A stretch of 64,000 nt of DNA from Anaerolineaceae bacterium (GCA_029265815.1 JAJUGU010000002.1:124001-188000), one strand, 5' to 3'; counted from the first letter of the stretch, positions 1 to 9,541 are shown. Notes: a model not told the origin generated them from the sequence alone. Made by a program: numbers and translations.

Positions 1-1158
1 TACCAGTTTTTCTGAATTTTCTAGGATCTTGTCGTATTGAAGAATTACTCCTTTGGCAAATGGCTGATTGTAATATGTACACAAGACAAGGTTTTCAGCA
101 ACAGGGAAGGGTAATACCAATCCATCTGCTTGGCGATCTTCTGGAACATGGGCAGCTCCCAGTTCTGTGATTGCTCTGGGAGATTTGTTGGTAATATCAT
201 TTCCCATGAAAGTAACATGACCAGAGACAGATTTCCGCAGACCAGTAATAGCTTCTACAAGCTCTGTTTGTCCATTTCCCTGAACGCCAGCAATTCCCAA
301 AATTTGTCCTGCATGTACATCAAAGGATACGTGGTCAACCACAACCTGTTTAAACTGGTCGGCAACGACTAGATCATTAACCGACAGCACAATATCGCCA
401 GGTTTTTTTACTTCCTTTTCAACAACAAGATTGACTTCGCGCCCAACCATCATTTCAGCAAGTTTGTTACGGTCTGCATCCTTGGGATTTGCCTCACCCA
501 CTACGGCACCTCTGCGGATAACCATGATGCGGTCAGCAACCTCAAGAACTTCACGCAGTTTATGTGTAATGAAAATTATAGATTTGCCCTGCTTTGTTAA
601 GGAACGCATAATAACGAATAATTCATCTGACTCTTGTGGAGTTAAGACGGCAGTGGGCTCATCAAAAATCAAGATTTCTGCTTGCCGGTAGAGTAATTTT
701 ATTATTTCAACACGCTGTTGAACACCTACCGAAAGATCTTTTATGTATTCATCAGGATTGACCTCAAGTTTATATTGTTTTGAGATCTCCATAATTTTTG
801 CAGCGGTTTTTTGGCGATCGAGAAAACATCCCGCTTTTACTGGTTCTGCACCGAGCATTACATTTTCTGTGACTGTAAAGACTGGAATAAGCATAAAATG
901 CTGGTGAACCATTCCAATACCCGCATTAATCGCATCGGTGGGAGATAACACAGTGATTCTCTGATCGTTTACAAGAATCTCACCCTCGTCAGGCTGATAT
1001 AAGCCATAAAGGATGTTCATTAACGTTGTCTTCCCGGCTCCATTTTCACCTAACAAGGCGAGAATTTCTCCCTTGTTGAGAGTCAGATTAATATGGTCAT
1101 TAGCTAGTACTCCAGGAAATTGCTTGGTGATACCCTTTAGTTGCAATATGGGAGACAT
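1..1158 (-). CDS. Bmp-type (nucleoside-like) ABC importer ATPase, two fused NBDs, 3' end cut off by window edge
   Basis: ATP-binding subunit of a basic-membrane-protein (Bmp/YufO) type importer. It begins at ATG 1158, with GGAG 8 nt upstream, and stays open to base 1, so 386 residues are visible and the C-terminus lies outside. The first NBD has Walker A GENGAGKTTL (about residue 36), Q-loop region GMVHQHF, signature LSVGVQQRVEI, Walker B ILIFDEPTAVLTP and H-loop ITHKL. A second, degenerate NBD starts near residue 280 with GVQGNGQTELVEA, followed by PEDRQADGL. A regular domain plus a degenerate one is the RbsA/YufO pattern. The Bmp lipoprotein gene lies just upstream on the same strand; permease genes are expected beyond the left edge. 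The family carries nucleosides or related compounds; the exact substrate is inferred only. Confidence 0.93.
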   Translation of the reverse strand, partial: MSPILQLKGITKQFPGVLANDHINLTLNKGEILALLGENGAGKTTLMNILYGLYQPDEGEILVNDQRITVLSPTDAINAGIGMVHQHFMLIPVFTVTENVMLGAEPVKAGCFLDRQKTAAKIMEISKQYKLEVNPDEYIKDLSVGVQQRVEIIKLLYRQAEILIFDEPTAVLTPQESDELFVIMRSLTKQGKSIIFITHKLREVLEVADRIMVIRRGAVVGEANPKDADRNKLAEMMVGREVNLVVEKEVKKPGDIVLSVNDLVVADQFKQVVVDHVSFDVHAGQILGIAGVQGNGQTELVEAITGLRKSVSGHVTFMGNDITNKSPRAITELGAAHVPEDRQADGLVLPFPVAENLVLCTYYNQPFAKGVILQYDKILENSEKLV

Positions 1159-1222
1159 AATTACTCCATTGAAACTATTAGTTTGATGCTAATTATTTTA
1201 TCATATAGAAGATCGTATTATT

Positions 1223-1270
1223 AAGTACAAAAACAGGCTGGAGTTTTTTTCCAACCTGTTTTTGTACTTT
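1223..1270 (-). terminator. intra-operon terminator hairpin between bmp lipoprotein and ATPase
   Basis: Near-perfect 20-bp inverted repeat (arms 1223-1242 and 1249-1270, one mismatch) around a short A/T loop, lying after the lipoprotein stop codon and before the ATPase start. U-rich bases in the distal arm on the minus strand fit an intrinsic terminator. It probably lets only part of transcription continue into the ATPase, so the binding protein is made in excess. Confidence 0.75.
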
Positions 1271-1285
1271 TAATGATGCAAAATA

Positions 1286-2398
1286 CTACTGCTGATATAC
1301 AGGGTTCAATTCAATTTCACCTGCGATGATCGCAGCCTTAACTGTTTCAAGTTCGGCTTTGAGTTCATCGGGAACGATGCTGGAAAGATCATGGAAATCA
1401 GCAAGGGCAACGCCGCCATTCTCAAGGGTACCGATGATTTTACCACCGGTATAAGTGCCATCAAGGGCTGACTTAATTACTGAGAAGGTTGTGCCGTCCA
1501 TCAATTTCATGACGGAGGTCAATTCGATAGCAGCATATTCAGGAGCGGTCAGATACCAGTCTGAGTCAACGCCAATGATATAGGCATTACCACGTTCCTG
1601 GATGGCAGCAGCAGCACCCAGTCCAACAGGTCCAGCGACGGGGAGAATGATGTCAGCGCCCTCATCCATCAGGGTGACGGCCATCTCACGACCCTTCTGT
1701 TGATCGCTGAAGTCATTGGTGAATAAGCCTTCTGCGGTCTCAGTATTCCAACCAAGAGTCTCGACTGCGGTACCGTGAACTTCATTATAGTAGGCAACGC
1801 CACGAGCGAAACCATCCATAAAGATGGAAACGGTCGGGATGTTCATTCCACCAAAAGTACCAACTTTGCCGGTCTTGGTTACGCCTGCGGACAAATAACC
1901 AGCAAGGAAGGCGGCTTCATCGGTTTGGAAAACCTGGCTGACAATGTTGGGATATACAGTGTCGTAGCCCTGGTCAACAATGGAGAATTTGACATCAGGA
2001 TTAGCTTCGGCTGCTGCAACGGTTGCATCGCTTAGAAGAAAACCAACAGTGATGATGATGTCACATTTTTCTTCAATGAAGGCGTTGATGTTCTTCTCGA
2101 AATCAGCGACTTCTTTTGACTCTAAGTACTTAGCCTCGATACCTAATTGTTCCTGGGCATCTGTGGCACCCTTCCATGCGGTTGCATTGAAAGATTTGTC
2201 ATCTACACCACCGGTATCGGTGACTTCGCAAGCTTTGAAGACAATGGCGGGTTCGGTTGGCGCTTCGGTGGTTGCAACAACGGGTGCTTCTGTTTCAACA
2301 ACTGGGGCTTCGGTTGGGGTTGCTGCGGGTGCGCATGCAGACAGCGCAAAGACAACAACCAACAATGCTGACAAAGCGACTAACAATTTCCTTGACAT
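1286..2398 (-). CDS. Bmp family ABC transporter substrate-binding lipoprotein
   Basis: 370-residue extracytoplasmic binding lipoprotein. A signal peptide ends in lipobox LSAC with the lipidated Cys at residue 22. A Pro/Thr/Glu-rich linker (about 23-50) precedes a Bmp (PF02608-type) domain that opens with the characteristic DTGGVDDKSFN segment and contains QVFQTDEAAFLAGY, GTFGGMNIPTV and IIGVDSDWY. GGAGGAG precedes the ATG. Relatives (PnrA/TmpC, BmpA, Med) bind purine nucleosides, so nucleoside uptake is likely but not proven here. It is the first gene of the importer, with its own promoter upstream, a hairpin behind it and the ATPase next. Confidence 0.93.
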   Translation of the reverse strand: MSRKLLVALSALLVVVFALSACAPAATPTEAPVVETEAPVVATTEAPTEPAIVFKACEVTDTGGVDDKSFNATAWKGATDAQEQLGIEAKYLESKEVADFEKNINAFIEEKCDIIITVGFLLSDATVAAAEANPDVKFSIVDQGYDTVYPNIVSQVFQTDEAAFLAGYLSAGVTKTGKVGTFGGMNIPTVSIFMDGFARGVAYYNEVHGTAVETLGWNTETAEGLFTNDFSDQQKGREMAVTLMDEGADIILPVAGPVGLGAAAAIQERGNAYIIGVDSDWYLTAPEYAAIELTSVMKLMDGTTFSVIKSALDGTYTGGKIIGTLENGGVALADFHDLSSIVPDELKAELETVKAAIIAGEIELNPVYQQ

Positions 2399-2457
2399 TT
2401 AGCTCCTCCTACAGAGTAATTAGGGATATCAGTGGGGGATTCCCATCTGATGCAAAT

Positions 2458-2486
2458 AGTATAACTTTTTTTATTTACTGTTGCAA
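2458..2486 (-). promoter_or_regulatory. promoter of the bmp importer operon
   Basis: On the minus strand, TTGCAA (2481-2486), a 17-nt spacer and TATACT (2458-2463) lie about 60 nt before the lipoprotein ATG. The leader between them can form a small hairpin (ATCAG...CTGAT arms, about 2428-2452) just before the Shine-Dalgarno. Confidence 0.7.
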
Positions 2487-2514
2487 GTAGAGACTTGGCC
2501 CTGTCAATCCTGGC

Positions 2515-3819
2515 TCAGGCTTTCTCAGCTGCTTCCAGACGCAGTTTTTCCTCATGAGCCTTATCTGTCACCTTAAGCATGGAGAGGAACGCCAGGAAGA
2601 AGAAGACAAGTCCGAAAATGAAGAGTATGCGGTAGTTGTAATTCATTTTCTCGACGATTAACCCACCCAGTGTTGGCCCAAGAACGGCAGCGGTTTGAGA
2701 GAAGAAATAGTACAACCCGGTGTAGGCACCGATGCGTTTTTCATCTCCGTGATCGTAGACAAGGGGCAGGCTATTGACATTCACCCAAGACCAAAAGAAG
2801 CCCACCAGAACCAGAACGATGATAAACGAAATGATTCCCCTGGTTAAGAAGAAACTGAATAGAAAAATGGGAATCATCGCCAGCAGGCCATAAATGATCG
2901 TCTTGCGGCGTCCAAGTTTGCCCGCAAGGATACCGGAGGGAATACAGAAGGCGAGGAACGACAGGTTTGCCACCGATGCAACGATGGAGGCTGTACCCGG
3001 TTTGATGTTGAGGTCAAAAACGGCAAAGGAAGAAAGCCCGGTTTCGATGGCGTTGAAACCGGTGAACCAACAAAAGATGGCCAACAGAATGAATAAAGCT
3101 GATTTATCAGGGTTCGAAAAAACGGCCTTGAGGTTAGGTATTAATCCTTTTATCTCGCCCTCGGTGCTCTTTTCATCAGCTGAAACGCCAAGGCGTTCCT
3201 TTGGTTCTTTGACATAGATCAAGACGACACCCAGAGCAACGATCATTGTGATTGCTCCGGCAATGAATGGGCCGTTACGACCGAAGGAGTTGTAGATCAT
3301 CCCGCCCAATACGTATGAAAGCACGCCTGCTGCTCCGCCCATCAGGTTGATCACACCGTTCGCCTTGCTGCGTTCCTGCGGTTTGAAGAGATCACCCAGC
3401 CATGCTACCACGGGTGAACGGAAGAGTGCCATGCCGAGGTTGGTAACCAGGATAAACACAGCCACTGCCAGCACGGATTGTGCGAGGGGGATCGATACGA
3501 ACCCAAGCAGGGCGATGGGTAATCCTAACAGGATCCAGGGCTTGCGTCGTCCGAAACGATTCCAGGTGTGGTCGCTGCGGTTGCCCACCCACGGCTGGAC
3601 AAATATGTTAATGATGTTATCCCAGGTCATGATGAACATCGCCAGTGCGGGGCCTAATCCAAACCCTTTGAAATTCGCAACTGACGTGCTGAATTCAGGA
3701 TTGCCGACCTGCAGGATAAGCGGGACCCATTGATTGAAGATTGGCCATAAGATGCTGATGCCAAAAAATCCAAAGCCGACCAGAAAGGTGCGTCCCCAGG
3801 GGAACTTTGTCTTTTCCAT
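2515..3819 (-). CDS. MFS transporter of the GPH/SLC45-like sugar type
   Basis: 434-residue inner-membrane protein with about 12 predicted membrane segments. Near residue 70 it has QPWVGNRSDHTWNRFGRRKP, the loop 2-3 motif of glycoside-pentoside-hexuronide and SLC45-like symporters, and KLGRRKTI at the equivalent place in the second half. GGAGG precedes the ATG. The family takes up sugars or glycosides by cation symport; the substrate cannot be read from sequence. The adjacent genes (bmp importer, trmD) give no functional hint, but GH13 and GH36 glycosidases elsewhere in the window fit sugar use. Confidence 0.85.
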   Translation of the reverse strand: MEKTKFPWGRTFLVGFGFFGISILWPIFNQWVPLILQVGNPEFSTSVANFKGFGLGPALAMFIMTWDNIINIFVQPWVGNRSDHTWNRFGRRKPWILLGLPIALLGFVSIPLAQSVLAVAVFILVTNLGMALFRSPVVAWLGDLFKPQERSKANGVINLMGGAAGVLSYVLGGMIYNSFGRNGPFIAGAITMIVALGVVLIYVKEPKERLGVSADEKSTEGEIKGLIPNLKAVFSNPDKSALFILLAIFCWFTGFNAIETGLSSFAVFDLNIKPGTASIVASVANLSFLAFCIPSGILAGKLGRRKTIIYGLLAMIPIFLFSFFLTRGIISFIIVLVLVGFFWSWVNVNSLPLVYDHGDEKRIGAYTGLYYFFSQTAAVLGPTLGGLIVEKMNYNYRILFIFGLVFFFLAFLSMLKVTDKAHEEKLRLEAAEKA

Positions 3820-3865
3820 GCGATGATTCCTCCTTATTCGAGATGATCTGAAAAAATTTCAAAAC

Positions 3866-3879
3866 AGCGGTATTCCGCT
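3866..3879 (-). terminator. small hairpin with T runs on both sides, end of trmD
   Basis: AGCGG-TATT-CCGCT flanked by A/T runs on both sides, overlapping the trmD stop codon. The stem is only 5-6 bp, so this is a modest terminator that could work in either direction. Confidence 0.5.
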
Positions 3880-4555
3880 ATTTTTTTAAAAGGTCTGGGC
3901 GTTTGGCTTTTGTTCGGGCCAGGGCTTGCTCTTTACGCCAACGGGCAATCAGAGCATGATTCCCCGAAAGGAGTTCGGGTGGAACACGCCAGCCGCGATA
4001 TTCTTCCGGTCTTGTGTAATGTGGGTATTCCAGCAAGCCATTTGTGAAAGAGTCGTTCATTGCCCCCTGTGGATCACCTAGAGCACCTGGAATAAAGCGT
4101 GTTACAGCATCAATAATGATCATGGCAGGCAATTCACCGCCGGTAACCACGAAATCACCAATAGAAATCTGATCGGTGACGAGATGTTCTATCACGCGTT
4201 CATCTACACCCTCGTATCGGCCGCACAGCAGGCCAATGCGGGGGAGTAAAGCCAGTTCTCGCGCAACTGCTGTGGTAAATGTCCTTCCCTGAGGTGAAAG
4301 ATAGATTAAAGGGCAGCATGGGGGAGCACCCAGCACAGCCTCAACCGCATTAAAAATTGGCGGTGCTTTCATAACCATTCCCCCGCCACCACCATATGGT
4401 GTATCATCGGTAATGTGGTGTTTGTCGGTTGTCCAATCGCGGATGTTATGCAGATCCACATGGATTAAACCATTCTCCCGTGCTCGCTGGAGGATAGATG
4501 AATCCAGATAGGGTTGAAACACCTCAGGGAACAGAGTAAAAACATCGAATTGCAT
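3878..4555 (-). CDS. trmD: tRNA (guanine37-N1)-methyltransferase TrmD
   Basis: 225-residue SPOUT methyltransferase that makes m1G37 in tRNAs reading CNN codons and so prevents frameshifting. Diagnostic segments are [19 protein letters not shown] (about 50-69), [20 protein letters not shown] and [16 protein letters not shown], which form the trefoil knot that binds SAM; the C-terminal [14 protein letters not shown] segment is also typical. Length is normal for the family. Here it is not in the usual rpsP-rimM-trmD-rplS operon but stands alone. The ATG has no Shine-Dalgarno; a good promoter ends 6 nt before it, so the mRNA is probably leaderless. Confidence 0.97.
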   Translation of the reverse strand: MQFDVFTLFPEVFQPYLDSSILQRARENGLIHVDLHNIRDWTTDKHHITDDTPYGGGGGMVMKAPPIFNAVEAVLGAPPCCPLIYLSPQGRTFTTAVARELALLPRIGLLCGRYEGVDERVIEHLVTDQISIGDFVVTGGELPAMIIIDAVTRFIPGALGDPQGAMNDSFTNGLLEYPHYTRPEEYRGWRVPPELLSGNHALIARWRKEQALARTKAKRPDLLKK

Positions 4556-4561
4556 GTCATC

Positions 4562-4590
4562 ATTCTAGCGAAAAGCGGCGCATCTGGCAA
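4562..4590 (-). promoter_or_regulatory. trmD promoter placing the transcript start at the ATG
   Basis: Minus strand: TTGCCA (4585-4590), 17-nt spacer, TAGAAT (4562-4567), then only 6 nt to ATG 4555. Transcription would begin at or next to the start codon. Confidence 0.75.
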
Positions 4591-4642
4591 GAACGATCTT
4601 TATCGATACGGGTTAATCACGCAGGTTGCTTACAAAGTTACC

Positions 4643-4671
4643 TTGACGCTCAATAATTCCATTGGTAAGAT
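4643..4671 (+). promoter_or_regulatory. promoter of the TPR gene pair
   Basis: TTGACG (4643-4648), 17-nt spacer, TAAGAT (4666-4671). The expected transcript start near 4678 excludes the more upstream in-frame ATGs and supports the ATG at 4706. Confidence 0.65.
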
Positions 4672-4705
4672 GAATTCCATGTATATAAAAGGAAGTCGAT
4701 GGAGC

Positions 4706-5956
4706 ATGCAAAGGAAGCGCCGCCGTGCCAATCCGTGGCGGGTGATCGCTTTATTGCTCATTATCAGTGCTTTGATCTATTTTAACCAGATGGTAGTTCC
4801 AACGATGCCGGCTCTCTTCGAGCCGACCCCCACAGCCACACGCGCCCCGGAATCCATCATCACCGAAGCTCAGCAGTTAGAAGCCGAGGGTAAATACACC
4901 ATGGCGATTCTGGCATACAACAATGCTGTTGTGGCTGATCCACGAAACCCCACTAACTTCATTGCTCTCGCAAGGTTGAATATTTACACGGGTAATTATC
5001 AAGATGCGATTACCAATGCGGAAAATGCTCTGCTGTTAAATCCCAATAATTATGAGGCGATGTCGTTGCGTGGATGGGCGATCGGGCTCAGCGGAGATTA
5101 TTTACGCGCAGAGGGTATTCTAAATGACGCTATTGCTTTGAAGAGTAATGATGCAGCCGCTTATGGATATCTGGCTGAAATCTATACCTATATGTTGCAG
5201 GAAGGTCAGGGTGACCTGAATACTCTAGACAAAGCTGTGGCAGCATCCAGGACCGCGGTCGAGCTTGATCCAAATTCGATTGCCTCGCACCGCGGCAGAG
5301 GATTTGTGCTGGAATATACTGCAAACTTTGAAGAAGCGGTTTCAGAATTTGAAGCAGCGGTTGCGATCAATCCAAATATCGCTGACCTTCACCTTGCTCT
5401 GGGTAGAAATTACTTCAATATCCAGGAATACGATAAAGCCATCACGGAGTATGGAAAGGCAAATGCCTTGAATCCTAAAGATTACACTCCAGAAGCATTA
5501 ATTGCGCGTACATACGCGATGAACGGTGATTATCAAAAAGCCATTCAATATGCTGAAGCGGCAATCGCGGATGCTCCAACCAGAGCTTCGCTTTATGGAA
5601 ACCTGGGGACTATTTATTATCGAAATGAGCAATATCTGGATGCTATTGATGTGTTGCGCATAGCAATTAGGGGCGGGGTGACGAGCGACGGCCAGACGGT
5701 TGAAGGGCTGCCAATGGATTATGGTACGATTGCTCAATATTATTACACTTATGGTCTGGCACTTGCCAAACAAGGGCAATGCGGAGAAGCCTTGCAGCTT
5801 TCACAGGCTATCCAGGTTGGGCTGCGGAATGATGAAATTGCCGTTTATAATGCATTAGAAATGGTCAATATCTGCGAACGTCTGGCAAAGGAAGGTAAAT
5901 CTGACGTGACGGTAACGGTTACAGAAGAAAGTATTACTGCCACTGCTGAGCCTTAA
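4706..5956 (+). CDS. membrane-anchored TPR-repeat protein (first of a paralogous pair)
   Basis: 416 residues from ATG 4706, chosen because GGAAG lies 11 nt upstream and the predicted transcript start is at about 4678. The frame is open further upstream (to 4514), but that would run into trmD. A basic N-terminus (QRKRRRANPWR) and one membrane helix (about 12-30) are followed by a short Pro/Thr linker (PTPTAT) and then TPR units to about residue 350, for example AILAYNNAVVADPRNP, AITNAENALLLNPNNY and AVSEFEAAVAINPNIA. The bulk should sit outside the membrane and act as a protein-binding scaffold; no enzymatic domain is seen. The next gene, 30 nt downstream, is a paralogue. The binding partner is unknown. 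Confidence 0.88.
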   Translation: MQRKRRRANPWRVIALLLIISALIYFNQMVVPTMPALFEPTPTATRAPESIITEAQQLEAEGKYTMAILAYNNAVVADPRNPTNFIALARLNIYTGNYQDAITNAENALLLNPNNYEAMSLRGWAIGLSGDYLRAEGILNDAIALKSNDAAAYGYLAEIYTYMLQEGQGDLNTLDKAVAASRTAVELDPNSIASHRGRGFVLEYTANFEEAVSEFEAAVAINPNIADLHLALGRNYFNIQEYDKAITEYGKANALNPKDYTPEALIARTYAMNGDYQKAIQYAEAAIADAPTRASLYGNLGTIYYRNEQYLDAIDVLRIAIRGGVTSDGQTVEGLPMDYGTIAQYYYTYGLALAKQGQCGEALQLSQAIQVGLRNDEIAVYNALEMVNICERLAKEGKSDVTVTVTEESITATAEP

Positions 5957-5986
5957 TTTGAGTGAATTTTTCTCGATTCATTTAGA

Positions 5987-7357
5987 ATGATCGATTACAA
6001 CGGTAAGCGCAATATTTTTAGCAAGCCAACCAAGAAATCCAATCCACTGCGAATATTCTTTGGATTGTTAATCATTCTTGGACTGTTGTTTGTCAACCGG
6101 GCGGTAAAGATTGGCAAGATCACACCTCTGCTTGCACCAACGCCCACTCCAACGCGCACATTTAACTCCTATACCCAAGAAGGTGAGACACACTTCCAGG
6201 CCGGCAATCTTGAAAAGGCAATTGAAGCCTATCAAAGTGCCATCCGAATCAACCCGCACGACGCCGATTTACGTGCAGAATTGGCGCGCATACAGGTTTA
6301 CTCAACTTCACAGATCACAATTGATGCAGATAAGCAGAAAAGACTCGAAGAAGCCCTTGCAACAGTGGAGGAAGGATTGGAGATCAATCCACAAAGCAGT
6401 ATGCTTTACGCTGTGAAAGCCTTTGCATTGGATTGGTATGGGGCTTCAGGAGTTGCAGGAGATGCATGGGAAGAATACCTGGTTGAAGGTGAACAGGCAG
6501 CAACTGAAGCTCTGCAGTACGATAATACAAATGCCCTGGCACTGGCGTATTACGCCGAGCTGTTGATCGACCAGCAAAAATGGACACAAGCACAGCAATA
6601 CATTGCGCAAGCGCTTGAACGCGACCCCACATTGATGGATGTTCATCGAGTGAATGGGTATGTCCAGGAATCAATTTCTAATTATTCCCAGGCGATCGAA
6701 GAATACAAGAAGGCGATCGAAATTACTCCCAATCTCAACTTCCTCTACCTGTCATTAGGAGCAAATTACCGTCAGCTGGCCAACATGTCAGAACGCACTT
6801 CAGACCAGAATTATTATTTTGAATTAGCCCTTGAAGCTTTTGCCAAAGCTGTGGATATCAACGACCAGCAGGGGGTAAAAGATCCTACGCCATTATTGAG
6901 CATCGCGAACACTTATACCCAGATGGGTGAGCATTTTGCTGCCGCGCGTAATGTGCTGCGCGCGGTTCAATTTAGACCTGAAGACCCAACTGTTTATGGA
7001 CATCTGGGGATTATTTACTACAAGGCTCGAAATTATGAAGGATCTATTTTGCCATTGAGATGCGCTGTCAGAGGCTGTACCGCTGAAGAATCCTGTCTGG
7101 TGCGCAACGGCGGTGCTGAATGTGATCCTGAGGATATCCCGGATATTGTTATCGAACCTTTACCTTTGACTGCCAATTCAGTGGCTTATTATTACTACTA
7201 CGGGTCAGTTCTGGCCGGTCTGCATGAGACCAGGAATAATTACTGTGAAGAAGCCGTGAAGGTTTTTGATGAAATTACAGCTTCCTTTAGTAATGATGAT
7301 TCGATCATGGGAATTGTGCAGGAAGGTGAAGCGATCTGCGCCTACTACGGCTACTGA
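5987..7357 (+). CDS. membrane-anchored TPR-repeat protein (second of a paralogous pair)
   Basis: 456 residues with the same plan as the preceding gene: basic N-terminus, one membrane helix (about 22-41), Pro/Thr linker (LLAPTPTPTRT), then TPR units such as AIEAYQSAIRINPHDA, ALATVEEGLEINPQSS, AIEEYKKAIEITPNLN and ILPLRCAVRGC. A Cys-containing insert near residue 360-380 (CTAEESCLVRNGGAEC) has no counterpart of the same size in the neighbour. No clear Shine-Dalgarno; the 30-nt gap suggests cotranscription with the first TPR gene. Role unknown; a surface scaffold is an inference. Confidence 0.87.
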   Translation: MIDYNGKRNIFSKPTKKSNPLRIFFGLLIILGLLFVNRAVKIGKITPLLAPTPTPTRTFNSYTQEGETHFQAGNLEKAIEAYQSAIRINPHDADLRAELARIQVYSTSQITIDADKQKRLEEALATVEEGLEINPQSSMLYAVKAFALDWYGASGVAGDAWEEYLVEGEQAATEALQYDNTNALALAYYAELLIDQQKWTQAQQYIAQALERDPTLMDVHRVNGYVQESISNYSQAIEEYKKAIEITPNLNFLYLSLGANYRQLANMSERTSDQNYYFELALEAFAKAVDINDQQGVKDPTPLLSIANTYTQMGEHFAAARNVLRAVQFRPEDPTVYGHLGIIYYKARNYEGSILPLRCAVRGCTAEESCLVRNGGAECDPEDIPDIVIEPLPLTANSVAYYYYYGSVLAGLHETRNNYCEEAVKVFDEITASFSNDDSIMGIVQEGEAICAYYGY

Positions 7358-7405
7358 GATTGAGTCCCCATTTATCAGAAATTTGTATGAAAAATTGTTA
7401 ATCTC

Positions 7406-7434
7406 TTGACTTCAATTTCAAAGGAGGTTATTAT
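7406..7434 (+). promoter_or_regulatory. groESL promoter
   Basis: TTGACT (7406-7411), 17-nt spacer, TATTAT (7429-7434). The expected start near 7441 puts the CIRCE operator within the first transcribed bases. Confidence 0.85.
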
Positions 7435-7444
7435 TCAATTGTTT

Positions 7445-7471
7445 TTAGCACTCGCCCATCGTGAGTGCTAA
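7445..7471 (+). promoter_or_regulatory. CIRCE heat-shock operator (HrcA binding site)
   Basis: Perfect consensus TTAGCACTC-N9-GAGTGCTAA between the promoter and groES. Known role of the element: HrcA repressor binds here and releases on heat or protein-folding stress, with GroEL as the titrating partner. hrcA itself is not in the window. Confidence 0.97.
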
Positions 7472-7509
7472 AAAATCGAGAATAAGAAAATCCGAATCAG
7501 GAGGAAAGT

Positions 7510-7809
7510 ATGTCACTCAATTTGAAACCTTTGGGCAGCCGTGTTGTTGTCGAACCTGTGGAAGAAAATGAAGTCACCGCAGGCGGCATTATTTTACCTG
7601 ACACTGCCAAAGAAAAACCCCAGAAAGGTGTAGTTCTCTCTGTCGGTCCTGGAGACCGTGACGAAGATGGAAAACACATTCCGATGGATGTGCAGGTTGG
7701 CGATACTGTATTATTCCAAAAATACGGCGGTACCGAGATCAAGATCGACGGCAAAAAACTCTTGATCCTGCGTGAAAGCGACCTGCTCGCGATCGTTAGC
7801 ACCAAGTAA
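7510..7809 (+). CDS. groES: co-chaperonin GroES
   Basis: 99-residue heptameric lid of the chaperonin. It begins [21 protein letters not shown] and carries the mobile loop segment [20 protein letters not shown] (about 24-43) and the C-terminal [27 protein letters not shown] precedes the ATG. First gene of the HrcA/CIRCE-controlled groESL operon, 30 nt ahead of groEL. Confidence 0.98.
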   Translation: MSLNLKPLGSRVVVEPVEENEVTAGGIILPDTAKEKPQKGVVLSVGPGDRDEDGKHIPMDVQVGDTVLFQKYGGTEIKIDGKKLLILRESDLLAIVSTK

Positions 7810-7839
7810 GTAATCATTTTTTATAAGGAGTAATTTCTT

Positions 7840-9474
7840 ATGGCAGCTAAACAACTCGTTTTTTCTGAAGAAGCACGCCGCAAATTAAAGAACGGCATCG
7901 ATACTGTTGCGACAGCAGTTGTTACCACTCTTGGCCCCAAGGGCCGCAATGTCGCCATTGACCGCAAATTTGGTGCGCCGACCATCACTCACGATGGGGT
8001 CACTGTTGCTAAAGAGATTGAACTGGAAGATCCCTATGAAAATATGGGCGCCCAGTTGATCAAAGAAGCCGCCACCAAGACCAACGATATTGCTGGCGAT
8101 GGTACCACAACCTCCACTCTCCTGGCTCACACAATCGTGACCGAAGGTTTGAAAACCCTGGCTGCAGGCGGCAACCCCATGCTCCTGAAGCGCGGTATTG
8201 AAATCGCAGCCAAGAAAGTTTCTGAAGAGATTAAAAAGCAGGCTATTTCCATTTCTACCCGCGATGATATCGCCGCTGTTGCCACCACTTCAGCGCAGGA
8301 TTCGTCGATCGGTGAATTGATCGCCGATGTGATGGACAAAGTTGGAAAAGATGGCGTCATCACTGTGGAAGAATCCAAAGGCCTGGAATTTGAACAGGAA
8401 TACGTTGAGGGTATGCAGTTTGACCGCGGTTATATCTCACCGTATTTCGTCACCGATACCGAGCACATGGAATCGGTCATTTCTGAACCATACATCCTGA
8501 TCTACGATAAGAAGATTTCTGCAGCCAATGATCTCGTTCCCATTCTTGAGAAACTGGTTCAAACTGGCAAACGCGATCTGGTGATTATCGCCGAAGATAT
8601 CGACAGCGAAGCCCTTGCTATCCTGGTTGTCAACAAACTGCGTGGCATGGTAAATGTGCTGGCAGTTAAAGCCCCTGGTTTTGGTGATCGCCGCAAGGCC
8701 ATGCTGCAGGATATTGCCATTCTCACCGGTGCAACCGTGATTTCTGAAGAGACTGGCCGCAAACTCGAAACTGTTGTCATCGCTGACCTCGGCCGTGCTG
8801 AAAAGGTTGAAGCTGACAAAGACAATACCACCATCATTGGTGGCAAGGGTGACGATGCCGCGATCAAAGGCCGCATTGAACAGATTCGTGTTGAGATTGA
8901 AAAGACTACCAGCGATTATGATCGTGAAAAACTACAGGAACGCCTTGCCAAACTTTCTGGCGGTGTTGCCATCATCCGTGTTGGCGCTGCAACTGAAACC
9001 GAGTTGAAAGAAAAGAAACATCGTGTCGAAGATGCCCTTTCTGCAACCCGCGCGGCCGTTGAAGAAGGTATCGTTCCCGGTGGTGGTGTTGCCCTGATCA
9101 ATGCCATGTCTGCTCTTGACGATCTCAAACTCGCCAGTGAAGACGAACAGATTGGCGTCAAGATCGTGCGCAAAGCCCTTGAAATGCCTTTGAAGAAGAT
9201 CATTGAAAATGCCGGTCTTGACGGCGCAGTGATTCTTGAAAAGGTGCGCGAAGAACAGAAAGCCAAGAAGAACTCCAAGATCGGTTACGATATTATTCGC
9301 GAAGAGTATATCGATATGATCAAGGGCGGTCTGGGAGATCCTGCCAAGGTTACCCGTGGTGCGCTTGAGAACGCAGCTTCAATCGCTGCCATGATCCTCA
9401 CCACTGAGGCTTTGATTGCAGAAATTCCAGAGAAGAATCCTCCCGCTCCTGCGGCTCCCCCGATGGATTACTAA
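7840..9474 (+). CDS. groEL: chaperonin GroEL
   Basis: 544-residue ATP-dependent chaperonin subunit. Visible are [20 protein letters not shown], the ATP-binding [11 protein letters not shown] (about 86-96), [15 protein letters not shown], and the late [11 protein letters not shown] and [18 protein letters not shown] segments. AAGGAG precedes the ATG. The C-terminus ends in a Pro/Ala run ([11 protein letters not shown]) and not in the usual GGM repeats that line the folding chamber. Regulated with groES from the CIRCE promoter; a strong terminator follows. Confidence 0.98.
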   Translation: MAAKQLVFSEEARRKLKNGIDTVATAVVTTLGPKGRNVAIDRKFGAPTITHDGVTVAKEIELEDPYENMGAQLIKEAATKTNDIAGDGTTTSTLLAHTIVTEGLKTLAAGGNPMLLKRGIEIAAKKVSEEIKKQAISISTRDDIAAVATTSAQDSSIGELIADVMDKVGKDGVITVEESKGLEFEQEYVEGMQFDRGYISPYFVTDTEHMESVISEPYILIYDKKISAANDLVPILEKLVQTGKRDLVIIAEDIDSEALAILVVNKLRGMVNVLAVKAPGFGDRRKAMLQDIAILTGATVISEETGRKLETVVIADLGRAEKVEADKDNTTIIGGKGDDAAIKGRIEQIRVEIEKTTSDYDREKLQERLAKLSGGVAIIRVGAATETELKEKKHRVEDALSATRAAVEEGIVPGGGVALINAMSALDDLKLASEDEQIGVKIVRKALEMPLKKIIENAGLDGAVILEKVREEQKAKKNSKIGYDIIREEYIDMIKGGLGDPAKVTRGALENAASIAAMILTTEALIAEIPEKNPPAPAAPPMDY

Positions 9475-9493
9475 AATCCCGGCATGAAGCAAA

Positions 9494-9524
9494 ACTGGCA
9501 GGCTGAAAAGCCTGCCAGTGTTTT
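9494..9524 (+). terminator. intrinsic terminator of groESL
   Basis: Perfect 11-bp stem (9494-9504 / 9509-9519) closed by a GAAA tetraloop and followed by GTTTTG. Confidence 0.88.
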
Positions 9525-9541
9525 GTGGAAGGGATATCGTG

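Noticed and set aside
4514-4705. N-terminal extension of the first TPR protein
   Set aside because: It would overlap the trmD start and lie upstream of the predicted promoter; the natural membrane anchor begins after ATG 4706.
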